From Cyanobacteria bacterium FACHB-502 (lineage in GTDB: Bacteria; Cyanobacteriota; Cyanobacteriia; Elainellales; Elainellaceae), in the NCBI GenBank assembly GCA_014695325.1, contig JACJNZ010000039.1, positions 1 to 64,000 of the forward strand: a stretch of 64,000 nucleotides of DNA, given 5' to 3'. A program made the translations under genes and the position numbers. Below are positions 17,701 to 27,624 of the stretch, piece after piece. Every line of letters begins with the position of its first letter. Position 1 is the first letter of the stretch. The notes beneath the pieces were generated by a model. That model was given only the letters and a program-made list of their open reading frames with translations. It was not told where the DNA came from and ran no database searches.

Positions 17701-17937
17701 TGCCAGACTGATCCCTACCGTGACAACTGCTAGCATGAGCTGTGCTTGCAGGCGAGTTGTGAAAACGGACAAATAGTCAACTTCTTGGAACCAGAGGCGT
17801 TCTGCAAACAGAAAAATCAGCAGATCGACAAAAAACAGGATGCCGACGATCGCCAGTATTCCTTTCTGCCAGAAGCGGGAAGCGTTTTCTCTGGCGGAGG
17901 ACGGGGCTAAACGAGATGCGATCGGAGAGCGAAACAT
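14764..17937 (-). CDS. UPF0182 family large membrane protein
   Basis: About 1,057 residues from ATG 17937. The frame extends 12 codons upstream, but only through a 13-base repeat, so the internal Met is preferred. The N-terminal 400 residues contain about seven or eight membrane spans (GILAIVGILFFVDLLIFLF, LFPLILLLSLTIALLGVEY and others). The rest is a large extracytoplasmic or cytoplasmic region with the family blocks NIRLWDTRPLLETNRQLQRI, YTHGYGFTVSPVNQVAEGG and GIPGSPSSDR. UPF0182 proteins are widespread in cyanobacteria and actinobacteria and have no assigned function. A Ser/Arg-rich insert near residues 380-440 looks disordered. It ends convergently with comFB. Confidence 0.92.
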   Translation of the reverse strand: MFRSPIASRLAPSSARENASRFWQKGILAIVGILFFVDLLIFLFAERLWFQEVDYLSVFTTRLQAQLMLAVVTVGISLAVWGTQWRQAQHYAKALPDPGVSHRKGMVRLFPLILLLSLTIALLGVEYGQAMVQHWHPRFAASAIGEVVAYRSPSVPEPFRPQAVADWIGKIVGQQGGGLWGGAGVAALTTGLLLLPRFVLGTIALLLSLGFGLVMSEQWTTILAGLHPTSFNQIDPVFGRDLSFFIFTLPCWQLLQFWLVGLSVLTFGSVLLLYLRSNDSLSRGEFGGFPQAQRHHLYRLGGFWLLTVALSQWLDRYRLLFSPLGISYGASFTNLSIELPVDTGLSLLALLLSIGSFILGFGWHPRKRGTGRQISTKSAPSVRRDRELLPRRGKQTSADPEFQFSNIAYPIANSRGSSGVASRSRSFRSSLPQPEAQPQRLRLTPLTALITFGIAAAIGGEILPFAVQRLVVQPNELQVEQPYLERTIALTREAFDLNKIDVETFNPEPTLAAADIQQNDLTIDNIRLWDTRPLLETNRQLQRIRPYYEFPGADIDRYRLLNEDGTITQQQVLIAARELDFDTVPEVAKTWVNQHLVYTHGYGFTVSPVNQVAEGGLPEYYIQGIPGSPSSDRIASSIPVGKPRIYFGELTKSYVMTPTRTPELDYPSGSENVYNLYDGRGGVAIGQQWQRLLFAEYLRDWRMLFNNDLTTETRLLFRRRIQERVQTIAPFLRFDSNPYLVVADVGNKQWQRGAARQVSPLPDEGYLYWMIDAYTTSERFPYSDPLGNEFNYVRNSVKILIDAYHGSVNFYVADPTDPIIQTWQQIFPDLFQPLSAMPEALQQHIRYPVDLFQVQSNHLMTYHMIDPVVFYNREDLWRAPNEIYGNQPQRVEPYYLITKLPIASSEEFVLLYPFTPAQRNNLIAWMAARSDGEQYGRMLLYVFPKQELVFGPEQIEARINQDPVISQQITLWNRQRSRATQGNLLVIPIEQSLLYVEPLYLEAEQNQLPTLVRVIVAFANRIAMAETLEQSLKAIFQPPEAAAPIVRSVEDGALPVD

Positions 17938-17939
17938 AA

Positions 17940-17978
17940 GGGCACAAAACAGGGGCACAAAACAGGGGCACAAAATGC
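17940..17978. repeat. Three 13-base tandem repeats before the UPF0182 start
   Basis: The unit GGGCACAAAACAG occurs twice exactly (17940-17952 and 17953-17965) and a third time as GGGCACAAAATGC. The array begins three bases outside the chosen start codon and fills the spacer to the ggt stop. It makes the long 5' extension of the reading frame unreliable. Confidence 0.85.
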
Positions 17979-17995
17979 CTTTCTTTTATTGTGGT

Positions 17996-19687
17996 TCAGG
18001 ACGGTTCAAGACGGCTCTCGACAACTCCCACCGCTCCACCTCGTCGGGCATCGCCTGCGCCTGTCATACTGCCCTGGCTAGAGGTGACTGCATGAACCCC
18101 GCCAAAAAACATATTCTGTGACTGCCAGCACTCAACCGTCTGATCAAAGGGAAATTGATTAAAGGGAGAACGGTTTGGCAAAGAACCCGCCCGAAACGGT
18201 TCCGCTCCCTGAACCGAGAAATGAATTTCGTCGGGGAGCAGTCCTGGCTCCAGGTTAAAAATGCCATTTTCCCAGTGAACTCTTGGCGCAGCCACCGCTT
18301 CAGCCACGGGCATCTTAAAATCGAGCAGATTGGAGATCACCTGTAGGATTGCGGTTCGGATTCGGTTAGAGCCGCCCGACCCCAGCACGATCTCAGGCTG
18401 TCCGTTCTGCAAAATCATTGTTGGAGCCATCATCGAAGCAATTCGCACATTTTCGCGCCACTGATGAAACCCGATCGGGTGCAGGTCGGATTCGCCCAGC
18501 ATATTGTTCATCATGATGCCCGTCCCCGGAATGACATAGGAAGAGCCTTCGCCGTTTGAGGAGGTCATGCTGGCTGCGTTGCCGTCCTGATCGATCGCGC
18601 TCACATGAGTTGTGCTGCCCCACTTGTTTTCCCACGGACTGTTTTCCAACTGAACGGCATCGCCCAGATTCAGTCCCGCAAGACAGGTTCGCAGCTGCTC
18701 ATACTGCGCCAGATGCTCAGCTGCCAGAAAGCGATCGGCAAAATCAGGCTGATCAAGCTGCTGGTCATAGCCTGCCAAACGCGCCATATTAGTCAGCCGC
18801 ATCGTGTCTGCCAGAATTTGGAGATGGGCGATCGACCCAAACTTGAATCGGGATAGATCCGCCTGCTCTAGCAACCTGAAGGCAAAGGCGATCAGCGTGC
18901 CTCCTGCACTGGGTGGCGGATTTGTGATAACCGTATGACCTCGATAATTCGTTTTCAGCGGTTTTCGCTCGATCACGCGATACTGTTCGAGGTCGGTCTG
19001 GGTCAGATATCCGCCCTGCGCCTGACAGTCTTTCACGATTTGATGGGCAATGTCTCCCCGATAAAACGAGTCCGCGCCTCCGATCGCTAGTTCTTCCAGT
19101 GTGTTTGCCAGATCGGACAAGACCAATCGATCGCCCGCTCGCACTAGCGTTCCCCCAGGCATATAAAGATGACGCGCGGCGGCTGAGGCAAAAATGATCG
19201 GACTGAGAATCTTCAGGTTATACGCCTGAAAGGTCGTAACTTCAACCCCCTGTCGCGCCAGATGAATTGCTGGCTCCAGTACCACCGACCAGGGCAATCG
19301 CCCCAACTGCTGCTGCACCCGAAATAGTCCTGCCATCATTCCCGGTGTGGCGATCGACCCCAGCCCAATGTGAAACTCCTGCAACACGCCGCCAAAATCG
19401 ACCAGCACCGGATAAAAATCAACCTCGGCAGGATTGCGCTTCTGGCCAGGCGTTTGGGTAAAAAAATCAAACAAAATATCCTGACCACTCTGAGCGTGCG
19501 CCAGCAAAAAACCACCGCCTGCCGGAGAAGTCAGCATTGGCTCTGCGATAAACGAGGCACACACCGCTGCCACCACTGCATCAAACGCATTGCCGCCCAA
19601 GCGAAACATCTCCATTCCAGCTTCAACGGTGAGCGGATGTCCTGCGGCGATCGAGCCACGAGTCGCGGGATGAGAAGGGTGAGGCAT
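17996..19687 (-). CDS. ggt: Gamma-glutamyltransferase
   Basis: An N-terminal-nucleophile hydrolase that cleaves the gamma-glutamyl bond of glutathione and transfers the glutamyl group. 563 residues. The start region has SIAAGHPLTVEAGMEMFRLGGNAFDAVVAA and EPMLTSPAGGGFLL. The self-cleavage/catalytic Thr is in KWGSTTHVSAIDQDGNAASM (second Thr), followed by TSSNGEGSSYVIPGTGIMMNN, which forms the gamma-glutamyl pocket. No clear signal peptide is seen, unlike periplasmic E. coli Ggt, so location is uncertain. It is encoded upstream of the UPF0182 gene on the same strand. Confidence 0.93.
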   Translation of the reverse strand: MPHPSHPATRGSIAAGHPLTVEAGMEMFRLGGNAFDAVVAAVCASFIAEPMLTSPAGGGFLLAHAQSGQDILFDFFTQTPGQKRNPAEVDFYPVLVDFGGVLQEFHIGLGSIATPGMMAGLFRVQQQLGRLPWSVVLEPAIHLARQGVEVTTFQAYNLKILSPIIFASAAARHLYMPGGTLVRAGDRLVLSDLANTLEELAIGGADSFYRGDIAHQIVKDCQAQGGYLTQTDLEQYRVIERKPLKTNYRGHTVITNPPPSAGGTLIAFAFRLLEQADLSRFKFGSIAHLQILADTMRLTNMARLAGYDQQLDQPDFADRFLAAEHLAQYEQLRTCLAGLNLGDAVQLENSPWENKWGSTTHVSAIDQDGNAASMTSSNGEGSSYVIPGTGIMMNNMLGESDLHPIGFHQWRENVRIASMMAPTMILQNGQPEIVLGSGGSNRIRTAILQVISNLLDFKMPVAEAVAAPRVHWENGIFNLEPGLLPDEIHFSVQGAEPFRAGSLPNRSPFNQFPFDQTVECWQSQNMFFGGVHAVTSSQGSMTGAGDARRGGAVGVVESRLEPS

Positions 19688-19794
19688 AAGGCGATCGGGA
19701 TGGTGATTTTCAAAAGTTTACCGTTTCATGCGATTTCGCGTTCTTCACTTCTTCTAAAAAACACTATGTGCTATGATGATTAAGCAAAAAATTT

Positions 19795-19876
19795 GCGGAT
19801 GTGGCGGAATTGGTAGACGCGCTAGATTTAGGTTCTAGTTTCGCAAGAAGTGAAGGTTCAAGTCCTTTCATCCGCA
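19795..19876 (+). tRNA. trnL-UAG: tRNA-Leu (UAG anticodon)
   Basis: The acceptor stem GCGGATG pairs with CATCCGC, with discriminator A at 19876. The D-arm is GGCGGAATTGGTAGACGC, typical of leucine tRNAs. The anticodon arm CTAGA-TTTAGGT-TCTAG places UAG in the loop. The long variable arm (TTCGCAAGAAG) and T-arm GGTTCAAGTCC complete a class II tRNA. CCA is not encoded. Plus strand, between ggt and the S9 peptidase. Confidence 0.96.
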
Positions 19877-20285
19877 TCGCGATCGATTAATATCTATATC
19901 AATTTATATTCTGCTCATATCTAGAGCATGTTCAGAGCATGGGCGAATAAGACCCTTACTCACTGCATTAAAGTCGATTGCGCGCAAGCCGATCAATCTT
20001 TTGCTGCACAAGCGGGACAACGCTGGCAAAAACTTGCTTACCCCATACTGCTTCCAGGTAAGGCAAAAGACCCAGGACAGATAGCCCCATTGCTTTGGCG
20101 ATCGATATCGATCCGGAGACAAAATGAAATGGATGGAATGACTGGCTGTGATCAATCACGGATAATTCGCTCTGGGTCACTTGTTCTTTGCGAACACCCA
20201 AGATTCAAACCCGAAGGTTCAAACCCGAAGATTCAAACTAATGGCCCGATTGATTCACAGCCGCTTCACTGCCGCAGAATGCAGT
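19877..20285. other. Spacer without a gene
   Basis: About 400 bases with no credible coding frame; both strands have only short frames of unnatural composition. At 20200-20238 there is a 14-base near-tandem repeat, AAGATTCAAACCCG / AAGGTTCAAACCCG / AAGATTCAAAC. Confidence 0.6.
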
Positions 20286-22214
20286 TTATTTCATGACGCC
20301 TGTTGTTCCAGGAATCTCACCGATCGGCTCACAGCGTCCGCCCAAATATTTTGCCAGAAACTCTTCTGCAACTGCGAAAAAATGCAGGCGGTTTTCGGGG
20401 CGAGCAAAGCCGTGTCCTTCATCAGGGTAGAGCACATACTCGACGGGCTTTCCAGCCGATCGCATTGCCTCGGCAATCTGATCGCTTTCTGCTTGCTTAA
20501 CGCGCGGGTCGTTGGCTCCTTGACCGATCAGCAGTGGTTTTTGAATGCGATCGATAAAGAAGAGGGGCGATCGGGATTTGAGGAAATCCGGTTCCTGGTC
20601 TAGATTGCCGACCCGGTGATAAAACTGTGCCTTCAAAGGTTCCCAGTAGGGGGGAATGCTCTGCATTAAGGTAATCAGGCTGCTCGGACCCACAATGTCC
20701 ACACCTGCCGCAAAAACCTCTGGCGTAAAGGTCAAACCGACCAGCGTTGCATAGCCGCCATACGAGCCACCCATAATCGCGATCTTTTGCGGATCAGCAA
20801 TGCCTTGATCGCTTAGCCACTTTACCCCATCTAGCAGGTCGTCGTGCATTTTGCCTGCCCATTCCCGGTTGCCCGCATTGAGAAACGCCTTGCCGTAGCC
20901 CGTCGATCCTCGGAAGTTGACTTGCAGGACGGCATAGCCGCGATTGGCAAGCCACTGTGCCTCTGGATCATAACCCCAGGTATCCCGCGCCCAGGGTCCA
21001 CCGTGAACCAGCAGTACTGCCGGAAGATTTTGCGGTGCATTTTTGGGTAAGGTGAGATAGCCGTGAATGGTGAGACCATCTCTTGCAGTGTAGGAAACGG
21101 GCTGCATCGAAGTTAACGGCAGCGTCTCCAGAATTGGTTTATTGCTGAATAAAAGCGTTGCTTGCTTTGTCTCGCGATCGTACACGTAGTAATACACTGG
21201 ACCATCATCGGTCGTGTAGGAAACGAGCCAGCGATCGTCTGCCAGCGTGCGGCTGCTGATGCCATATTCACTCGATTGCTCCGCAGTTTCCCCATGGGGT
21301 AATCGAATTTGCGATAGCGTCTCGAAATCTGCTTGAATTGCATCGTCTAAAATTTGCCACTCCAGCTTGTCTTTGTAGAACGCAACTGCCTGAAGTTTGC
21401 GGCTTGTGGGATGGGTAACAATGCCGCCGACATCATACTGCGGGTCTTCGGCTATCACCGTTTCTTGCTTTGTTGCCAGATCCAGCGCAATGAGACGCTG
21501 AGCGTTTGCATTATGGCTACCAACGACGTAAAGCGTTTTGCCGTCCAGCGAAAATTCTGCGGCATATCCTTCGTCCTCGGCTGTCCAGTGGCGCAGCGTT
21601 TCCCACTCGCGATCGACCCCTTCACGATAAATCAACTCTGTGCCGCCATCGGGTGTTGCTGCCAGTGCCGCCAAAATTTGAAACTGAGCGTTTGCCGTCC
21701 AGCTCACAATATTGCCGGGATTTTCAGTGTCGAACTCGACCGCACCCGTTTTGAGATTCACTCGATAAACATCAAACTTTTGGGGATCGGTCAGATTGAG
21801 TCCCACTAACAAATCATCGGGAAAGTTTGGATCAAGCTCGATCGGCTGTGCTTTGACCCCCTGAAATGGTGTTAAATCGCGTACCAGGTTTGTATGAATA
21901 TCGACTGAATAGCAGTGAAAGTTTTCATCTCCATCGGCATCCTGCATATAAATCAAATGCGTTCCGTTATACGTCCAGAAATACATCCGAATACCGCGCT
22001 TTTGATCTGCAGTAAGCTGTCGCTCATCGTCCTGTCCTACGGTTCGCAGCCACACTTGCAGTACGTTCTTTTCATCCGGCGCAATATAGGCGAGATATTT
22101 GCCATCGGGTGAGAGCTGAGGGCGTGTTCGTTCTGGGTTGCCGAATAGCACTTCACGCGGAATCAGGGGGATATCCTGCTGGATTGAAGGAGCAGAAGAG
22201 GCGGTTTGGGTCAT
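20286..22214 (-). CDS. S9 family (prolyl-oligopeptidase-type) serine peptidase
   Basis: A 642-residue peptidase with an N-terminal seven-bladed beta-propeller (repeated strands such as FGNPERTRPQLSPDGKYLAY and AAEFSLDGKTLYVVGSHN) and a C-terminal alpha/beta-hydrolase domain from about residue 390. The triad is visible: nucleophile Ser in GGSYGG, Asp in GQGANDPRV and His in PDEGHGF. The oxyanion region is LLVHGGPWARDTWGY. This is the acylaminoacyl-peptidase/dipeptidyl-peptidase IV branch. There is no signal peptide, so it probably cleaves peptides in the cytoplasm. ATG 22214 is the first Met of the family-like start. It is monocistronic. Confidence 0.93.
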   Translation of the reverse strand: MTQTASSAPSIQQDIPLIPREVLFGNPERTRPQLSPDGKYLAYIAPDEKNVLQVWLRTVGQDDERQLTADQKRGIRMYFWTYNGTHLIYMQDADGDENFHCYSVDIHTNLVRDLTPFQGVKAQPIELDPNFPDDLLVGLNLTDPQKFDVYRVNLKTGAVEFDTENPGNIVSWTANAQFQILAALAATPDGGTELIYREGVDREWETLRHWTAEDEGYAAEFSLDGKTLYVVGSHNANAQRLIALDLATKQETVIAEDPQYDVGGIVTHPTSRKLQAVAFYKDKLEWQILDDAIQADFETLSQIRLPHGETAEQSSEYGISSRTLADDRWLVSYTTDDGPVYYYVYDRETKQATLLFSNKPILETLPLTSMQPVSYTARDGLTIHGYLTLPKNAPQNLPAVLLVHGGPWARDTWGYDPEAQWLANRGYAVLQVNFRGSTGYGKAFLNAGNREWAGKMHDDLLDGVKWLSDQGIADPQKIAIMGGSYGGYATLVGLTFTPEVFAAGVDIVGPSSLITLMQSIPPYWEPLKAQFYHRVGNLDQEPDFLKSRSPLFFIDRIQKPLLIGQGANDPRVKQAESDQIAEAMRSAGKPVEYVLYPDEGHGFARPENRLHFFAVAEEFLAKYLGGRCEPIGEIPGTTGVMK

Positions 22215-22279
22215 AAGAGTGGATGGGTGGAAAATAAGGGGGTGATGAAATTAAGAGGGTGAAAGAGTACTTTTTTAAG

Positions 22280-23440
22280 CTATTTGTTCATAGGCGATTT
22301 GTTCGATCGTTTCTCGCTTCGTAGTCGATCGATTTGCTTTTGTAGGTCTAGTCGGAGCTGCTGGGCTTTTTCGTAGGCGATCGATCGCTGCTGAAGGGAT
22401 TGATCGAGGGGCAGGGGATTTTGCCAGGGCTGCTGGAGGGGTTGGATGACGTATTTCAGGCGAGTACGGTTTGCCCATACACCCATTGAGGGAAACAGTA
22501 GGAAGACCAGCAAAAGGGGCGACAAGGGAAAAATGGGCATTCCGAGCCAGCGAGCTGCCTGCTTCAAATTCACCGTCCAGGGATGCAGATACTCATTCCC
22601 CATACAAACCACAGGCAATAAAGGCACCTGATAGCGATCGCTCATGCGAATAAAGCTGGGGTCGAACTTCTGAAGCTGATAGCGATATCGCCAGCCCTTT
22701 ACTAATCCTCGCCAGCCTTCGGGAGCGTAGAGAATGACCCTTTGCAGGGGGTGATCTGAACAATTGCAAAGCTGGGCAACTGCGGTTTCGACGGCTGCTT
22801 CTTCGGCTCGAATTCCCCCTAAAAGCTGCGTCCAGCCGGCGGGAAGCCACCAGCGCAGCCACGGGTGATCAAAAAAGATTGGATGTCCCACGGGTTCCGC
22901 AATCCAGCCTCTTGCCCCGCTCAGCAGCACACCCAGCCCAATAATGTCCCACGGAAAACACATTCCTGCATGATTAATTAGCACCATTAAATTTCCTTCG
23001 GTGGGCAGGTTTTCGACCTGTTGTAGTTCCGCCCGAAAGTGGTGCTTCAAAATGGGCATAAGGATTTCTCGTCGAAATGCCTCCTGATAAGCGGGGTCAA
23101 TTTCGCGATCGACTTCACGCGGAGCACGACAGCCAAGCCGCAACCATCGCATTAACAATGCTAGATAAAACCCGCCCGGAAGCAAAAACAGCAGATATTC
23201 CAGTCCGTTCCACCCTTCGGGATCGGCGTGGTAGTGCTGCCAATGACGGTTGAATAGCACAAGCCAACCGGGGGGATACCACAGGCAAAACCGGTCAAAC
23301 CAACGAAAGTGATAGGAGGACGCAGTATCAGGCTGTTCCCGCAGAAACGGTGTTTCATCACTTCCTCCCTGTTCTCTGTCTGCCTGTTCTAAGTCGAGCG
23401 AATTCTGGAAGACAGCTTGCGGTGGATACGATGAATCCAT
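22280..23440 (-). CDS. PlsC-like lysophospholipid acyltransferase family protein
   Basis: A 386-residue membrane-associated acyltransferase. After a polar N-terminus of 45 residues comes a hydrophobic stretch (LEYLLFLLPGGFYLALLM). Then comes NLMVLINHAGMCFPWDIIGL, a variant of the NHxxxxD active site of the kind written NHxGxxPWD in a cyanobacterial/plant subgroup, followed by RVILYAPEGWRGLVKG in place of the PEGTR motif. Such enzymes esterify lysophosphatidate, diacylglycerol, phytol or carotenoid acceptors; which one applies here is unknown. A second hydrophobic segment (LSPLLLVFLLFP) follows. The C-terminal 60 residues are a charged helix. Confidence 0.78.
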   Translation of the reverse strand: MDSSYPPQAVFQNSLDLEQADREQGGSDETPFLREQPDTASSYHFRWFDRFCLWYPPGWLVLFNRHWQHYHADPEGWNGLEYLLFLLPGGFYLALLMRWLRLGCRAPREVDREIDPAYQEAFRREILMPILKHHFRAELQQVENLPTEGNLMVLINHAGMCFPWDIIGLGVLLSGARGWIAEPVGHPIFFDHPWLRWWLPAGWTQLLGGIRAEEAAVETAVAQLCNCSDHPLQRVILYAPEGWRGLVKGWRYRYQLQKFDPSFIRMSDRYQVPLLPVVCMGNEYLHPWTVNLKQAARWLGMPIFPLSPLLLVFLLFPSMGVWANRTRLKYVIQPLQQPWQNPLPLDQSLQQRSIAYEKAQQLRLDLQKQIDRLRSEKRSNKSPMNK

Positions 23441-24282
23441 TCCAGACCCCTAAAACAGCGACTCTCTATTCTGCACTTCGATCGCGAATACAGCATCTTC
23501 CGCCAGATTGAACTTCTTTATCGACGATGCTGCTAGCCTACGCTTAGCCATTTCAGGCTGTAGCGGCTTATGCCGGGTTAAACGTAAGTTCAATGCTTAA
23601 ATCTAAAGGTTTTCTTTATTAGAGTGACGATCGCTGACGGATTGCATCTTTGAGCCAATTCTATCTGCGTTCTGAAGTTGATCGTGTTTGCTTGATTACG
23701 ATGGAAGCCTGATTCTCATTTTATAATCCTGGCACAATTGAAGCGATCGATTGTACGGAACCGACTTGAAATTTGCTGATCGAAAATTGCGCTTTGGCTT
23801 TGTAGTTACCTACTCTTTGTAGTTGTCTACTCTTTATAGTTACCTATATGTATTTGCCTGTTTGTTCTTTAACCGATTCCTCGATTAATACATTGATTAA
23901 TACATTGAGCATGATGATTTAGCGTGATTTTTCCTTGCCTATCATGGCTTTGATTGAGTGACATCGAAATCGAGAGTCCCCTAAATCCTCCTTCAGAAAA
24001 GGGATTTTGAGCCACTAAACTTTCTTCTTTCAATAGACCCGCTTTAGAGGTTTGGTTTCTTTTAAAGGAGGACTAGGGGAGATTTGTCAGAACCTCAAAC
24101 AGAACCTCAAACACCAATCCTTTCTTCTACCCAGAACGAGTTCGATCGCTCAAGTTATCACTCCAATTATTGTTCTATGGTTCAGATTTAATGGTTCGGA
24201 TTTAACGGCTCGAATTTAACGGCCGAATTTAACGGCTCAAATTATTGATCACTATTGCCTTCAATCACAAACACAGAAATTT
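23441..24282. other. Long spacer upstream of the phosphoketolase gene
   Basis: About 840 bases with no gene. It contains a pair of inverted dispersed-repeat ends at 23978-24012 and 24055-24095 and several short direct repeats: GTAGTTGTCTACTCTTTATAGTTACCTA-like words near 23805-23845 and AATTTAACGGC words at 24197-24240. Promoters for the divergent acyltransferase and phosphoketolase genes must lie here; none is clear. Confidence 0.6.
23978..24095. repeat. Short inverted-repeat element of the dispersed family
   Basis: The left end is AGTCCCCTAAATCCTCCTTC followed by AAAAGGGATTTTGAG. The right end is TTTAAAGGAGGACTAGGGGA followed by GATTTGTCAGAACCTCAAAC. The GGGGA/TCCCC ends and the CTCAAAC tail mirror those of the copies at 9982-10206. 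The central 45 bases are unrelated to other copies. Confidence 0.5.
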
Positions 24283-26766
24283 ATGGTTGCAACTCCACCT
24301 AAGCCTGCTTCAGATCTTGCTTCAATTAGTGCCTTCGGCCAGGCGCGATCGACTGTTCAGGGCACACCGCTGAGTGCCGAAGAGCTGCGAAAAATCAATG
24401 CCTTCTGGTCAGCCTGCAACTATGTCGCGGTGAGCATGATTTATTTGCAGGAGAATCCCCTGCTGCGCGAACCGCTCAAGCCCGAACATATCAAAAATCG
24501 TCTGCTGGGTCATTGGGGTTCCAGTCCTGGAATTAGCTTTATCTATACCCATCTAAGCCGGGTGATCAAAAAGCAAAATCTGGACATGATGTACGTGGTG
24601 GGTCCAGGACACGGGGCACCTGGATTTCTTGCCCCCTGTTTCCTGGAAGGCAGTTACTCAGAGGTTTATCCCGACAAAAGCGAAGACGACGAAGGCATCA
24701 AAAAATTCTTTAAGCAGTTTTCTTTTCCGGGCGGCATCGGTAGCCACTGCACCCCCGAAACACCCGGCTCGATTCACGAAGGCGGCGAACTGGGCTACAG
24801 CCTCTCTCATGCCTACGGAGCTGCCTATGATAACCCCGATCTAATTGTGGTTGCCCTGGTAGGGGATGGCGAGTCTGAAACGGGACCGCTGGCGACCGCA
24901 TGGCATTCTAACAAGTTCATCAATCCGATCCGGGATGGGGCAGTGCTGCCGATTTTGCACCTCAACGGCTACAAGATCAATAACCCCACAATTCCGGCTC
25001 GTATCAGCCACGAAGAACTCGACCAGCTTTTCCGGGGCTATGGCTATACGCCCTACTTTGTGGAAGGCTCCGATCCAGAATCGATGCACCAGGCAATGGC
25101 AGCAACGATCGACCACTGCATTGCTGAAATCAAAGCAATCCAGGAAGAAGCCCGCAGCAAAGGAGTTGCAGAACGTCCGCGCTATCCGATGATTGTGTTT
25201 CGCAGTCCCAAAGGCTGGACTTGCCCCAGCGAAGTAGACGGGCACAAGGTCGAAGGCTTCTGGCGGGCGCATCAGGTTCCCATGACCGACGTGAAAAAGA
25301 ACCCCGCCCATCTGCAAATTTTGGAACAGTGGATGCGGAGCTACAAGCCGGAAGAGCGATTCGACGAAAACGGCAGGCTGATCCCTGAACTGAAGGATCT
25401 CGTGCCGCATGGCGATCGACGTATCGGCTCGAATCCCCATGCCAACGGCGGCAAACTTCGCAAAGACTTGAGAATGCCGGATTTTCGCGACTATGCGATC
25501 GAAGTGAGTCATCCCGGCTATGAGCAGGCAGAAAATACCCGTCCGTTGGGCGTGTTTTTGCGAGACGTGATGAAGCTGAATCCGACCAACTTCCGCGTCT
25601 TTGGCCCCGATGAAAACACCTCGAACAAACTCACCGCCATCTACGAAACCAGCAAGAAATTTTGGATCAGCGAATACCTGCCCGAAGACGCTGACGGCAG
25701 CGAACTCTCGACCGACGGGCGCGTGATGGAAATGCTGAGCGAACATACGCTCGAGGGCTGGTTTGAGGGCTATTTGCTCACGGGACGGCACGGCTTTTTC
25801 TCGACTTATGAAAGCTTTGTTCATGTGATCGATTCGATGGTCAACCAGCACTGCAAATGGCTAGAAATCTGCAATCACATTTCCTGGCGCGAAGATATTT
25901 CGTCGCTGAATTTGCTCATTACCTCAACAGTCTGGCGACAGGATCACAACGGCTTTACCCATCAAGATCCCGGCTTTATCGACGTGGTGGCAAATAAGAG
26001 TCCGGGCGTGACGCGCATTTATCTACCGCCGGATGTGAACACGCTGCTCTCGGTATCCGACCACTGTTTACGCAGCAAAAACTATGTGAATGTGATTGTC
26101 GCTGACAAGCAGTTGCACTTGCAGTATATGACCATGGAGGATGCCATAATTCATTGCACGAAGGGGATCGGCATTTGGGAATGGGCAAGCACCGATCGCG
26201 GCTGTGAACCGGATGTCGTCATGGCATCGGCAGGTGACATTCCCACCCTGGAAGCGCTGGCAGCCACCGTTCTGCTGCGGGAAGAATTTCCTGATCTGAA
26301 AATTCGCTTTGTCAATGTGGTTGATTTGTTCAAGCTCCAGCCCGACAGCGAACATCCTCACGGCATGAGCGATAAAGACTTTAACAGCATCTTTACGATC
26401 GACAAACCGATCATTTTCAATTTCCACGGCTATCCCTGGCTGGTGCATCGCCTTGCCTATCGCCGCCAGAATCATGCGAATCTGCACGTTCGCGGCTACA
26501 AGGAAAAAGGCAATATCAACACGCCACTAGAACTGGCAATCAGTAATAATATCGATCGCTTCAGTCTGGCAATGGATGTGATCGATCGCGTCCCGAGGCT
26601 GAGAGTTGCCGGAGCACACGCCAAAGAACGGTTTAAGAATATGCAGATCGCCTGCCGCAATTATGCCTATGAACACGGCGTAGACCAGGACGAAATCCTC
26701 AACTGGAAATGGCCCGGCGCACCGAAAGGAACGGCTCCTTCTCATGAGGATGCTCCCACGTCTTGA
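24283..26766 (+). CDS. xfp: Phosphoketolase (xylulose-5-P / fructose-6-P)
   Basis: A thiamine-diphosphate enzyme that splits xylulose-5-phosphate (and often fructose-6-phosphate) to acetyl phosphate plus a triose or tetrose phosphate, a carbon-saving bypass in cyanobacteria. 827 residues, the family length. Visible blocks are [55 protein letters not shown] and the TPP-binding [18 protein letters not shown]. The C-terminal half has [20 protein letters not shown] and [17 protein letters not shown] 24283 has no strong ribosome site. No acetate kinase or phosphotransacetylase gene is adjacent. Confidence 0.96.
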   Translation: MVATPPKPASDLASISAFGQARSTVQGTPLSAEELRKINAFWSACNYVAVSMIYLQENPLLREPLKPEHIKNRLLGHWGSSPGISFIYTHLSRVIKKQNLDMMYVVGPGHGAPGFLAPCFLEGSYSEVYPDKSEDDEGIKKFFKQFSFPGGIGSHCTPETPGSIHEGGELGYSLSHAYGAAYDNPDLIVVALVGDGESETGPLATAWHSNKFINPIRDGAVLPILHLNGYKINNPTIPARISHEELDQLFRGYGYTPYFVEGSDPESMHQAMAATIDHCIAEIKAIQEEARSKGVAERPRYPMIVFRSPKGWTCPSEVDGHKVEGFWRAHQVPMTDVKKNPAHLQILEQWMRSYKPEERFDENGRLIPELKDLVPHGDRRIGSNPHANGGKLRKDLRMPDFRDYAIEVSHPGYEQAENTRPLGVFLRDVMKLNPTNFRVFGPDENTSNKLTAIYETSKKFWISEYLPEDADGSELSTDGRVMEMLSEHTLEGWFEGYLLTGRHGFFSTYESFVHVIDSMVNQHCKWLEICNHISWREDISSLNLLITSTVWRQDHNGFTHQDPGFIDVVANKSPGVTRIYLPPDVNTLLSVSDHCLRSKNYVNVIVADKQLHLQYMTMEDAIIHCTKGIGIWEWASTDRGCEPDVVMASAGDIPTLEALAATVLLREEFPDLKIRFVNVVDLFKLQPDSEHPHGMSDKDFNSIFTIDKPIIFNFHGYPWLVHRLAYRRQNHANLHVRGYKEKGNINTPLELAISNNIDRFSLAMDVIDRVPRLRVAGAHAKERFKNMQIACRNYAYEHGVDQDEILNWKWPGAPKGTAPSHEDAPTS

Positions 26767-26820
26767 GCTTAAAGCGGCTCACACCGATTGTTTAAGGGAA
26801 CCACCTGAAGTCGATTAACC

Positions 26821-27591
26821 CTATCGGGGAACTGCTCCGCATCGCTCTGCCCTCCCTTTTGCCGTAACAGCGTCACCAGAATTCGAGACGTATATTCCTC
26901 TCGATCGCGTTTTGCTGCATTGGCGCAACTCCCCGTAGCATATCCACCCCAGGTCAGTGTTTAAGGGCACAGCAACACCGAATGAATAGATTGGTTGTCC
27001 AGTAGCTTTGTTGCGTTCACGAACGATCGCGTTTCTCTCATAAATTAGCGGTAGGGGATTTCGGAGTGCCTGGTTTGCGTCGTTTTTTTCCCGATCGTTG
27101 GCGGCAGTCGCACGATCCTTGGTAGCAGTTTCACGAATCAACCTAAACTGCTTAGCAGCTTGCCCAAAGTTACCTTTTGCAAACTCAGTCATCCCCGCCT
27201 GCATCAGGGCACGATAAGGAGCTTCAAGCTGAAGGGCTGAATCACCATTCTCGATCGACCGTTCTCCGGTACTCATCAGACGATCGGCTGGAAGCACTAG
27301 AGGAGGAGAATTGTCAGCAGGAGAATTGCCAACAGGAAACCCACAGGCAACCGGATTCGATCGACAATAAGCCACGCGCCCAATTCCTCCTGTTAAGGCG
27401 ATCGCGCCCAGCAGCAAAAACATCCAGGGCTTCAACCTGAAGGATTGACCTGAAGAAAGAGCCGCAAAAACTTTAGAGAATAAAAGAGAAGAAATTTTAG
27501 GAGAAGCATTAGAAGCAGCAGGAGAACTGGCGGAAACAGCCGGAGGAGGAGTAGGGGAAATAGTCGGGACAACAGCAGAAGGAACGCTCAT
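26821..27591 (-). pseudogene. Truncated membrane-anchored receptor/ligand-binding protein (frameshifted)
   Basis: 257 codons with a Pro/Ser/Ala-rich start, one membrane span (PWMFLLLGAIALTGGIGRVAY, about residues 56-76), then a TPR-like stretch (APYRALMQAGMTEFAKGNFGQAAKQF) and the start of a periplasmic-binding-like domain (PIYSFGVAVPLNTDLG). After that the frame degenerates. Adding one G at the G-run near 26947 restores GVDMLRGVAPMQQNAIERN, where LRGVAxxQ is the family motif, but that frame also ends soon at TGA 26872-26874. It lies in the same frame as the zinc-ribbon remnant just upstream (27625-27792), separated by one TAG and 11 codons. Family assignment is inference. Confidence 0.55.
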
Positions 27592-27624
27592 TGAATATAA
27601 CGGCTGACTTGACTGCTCGATCGC

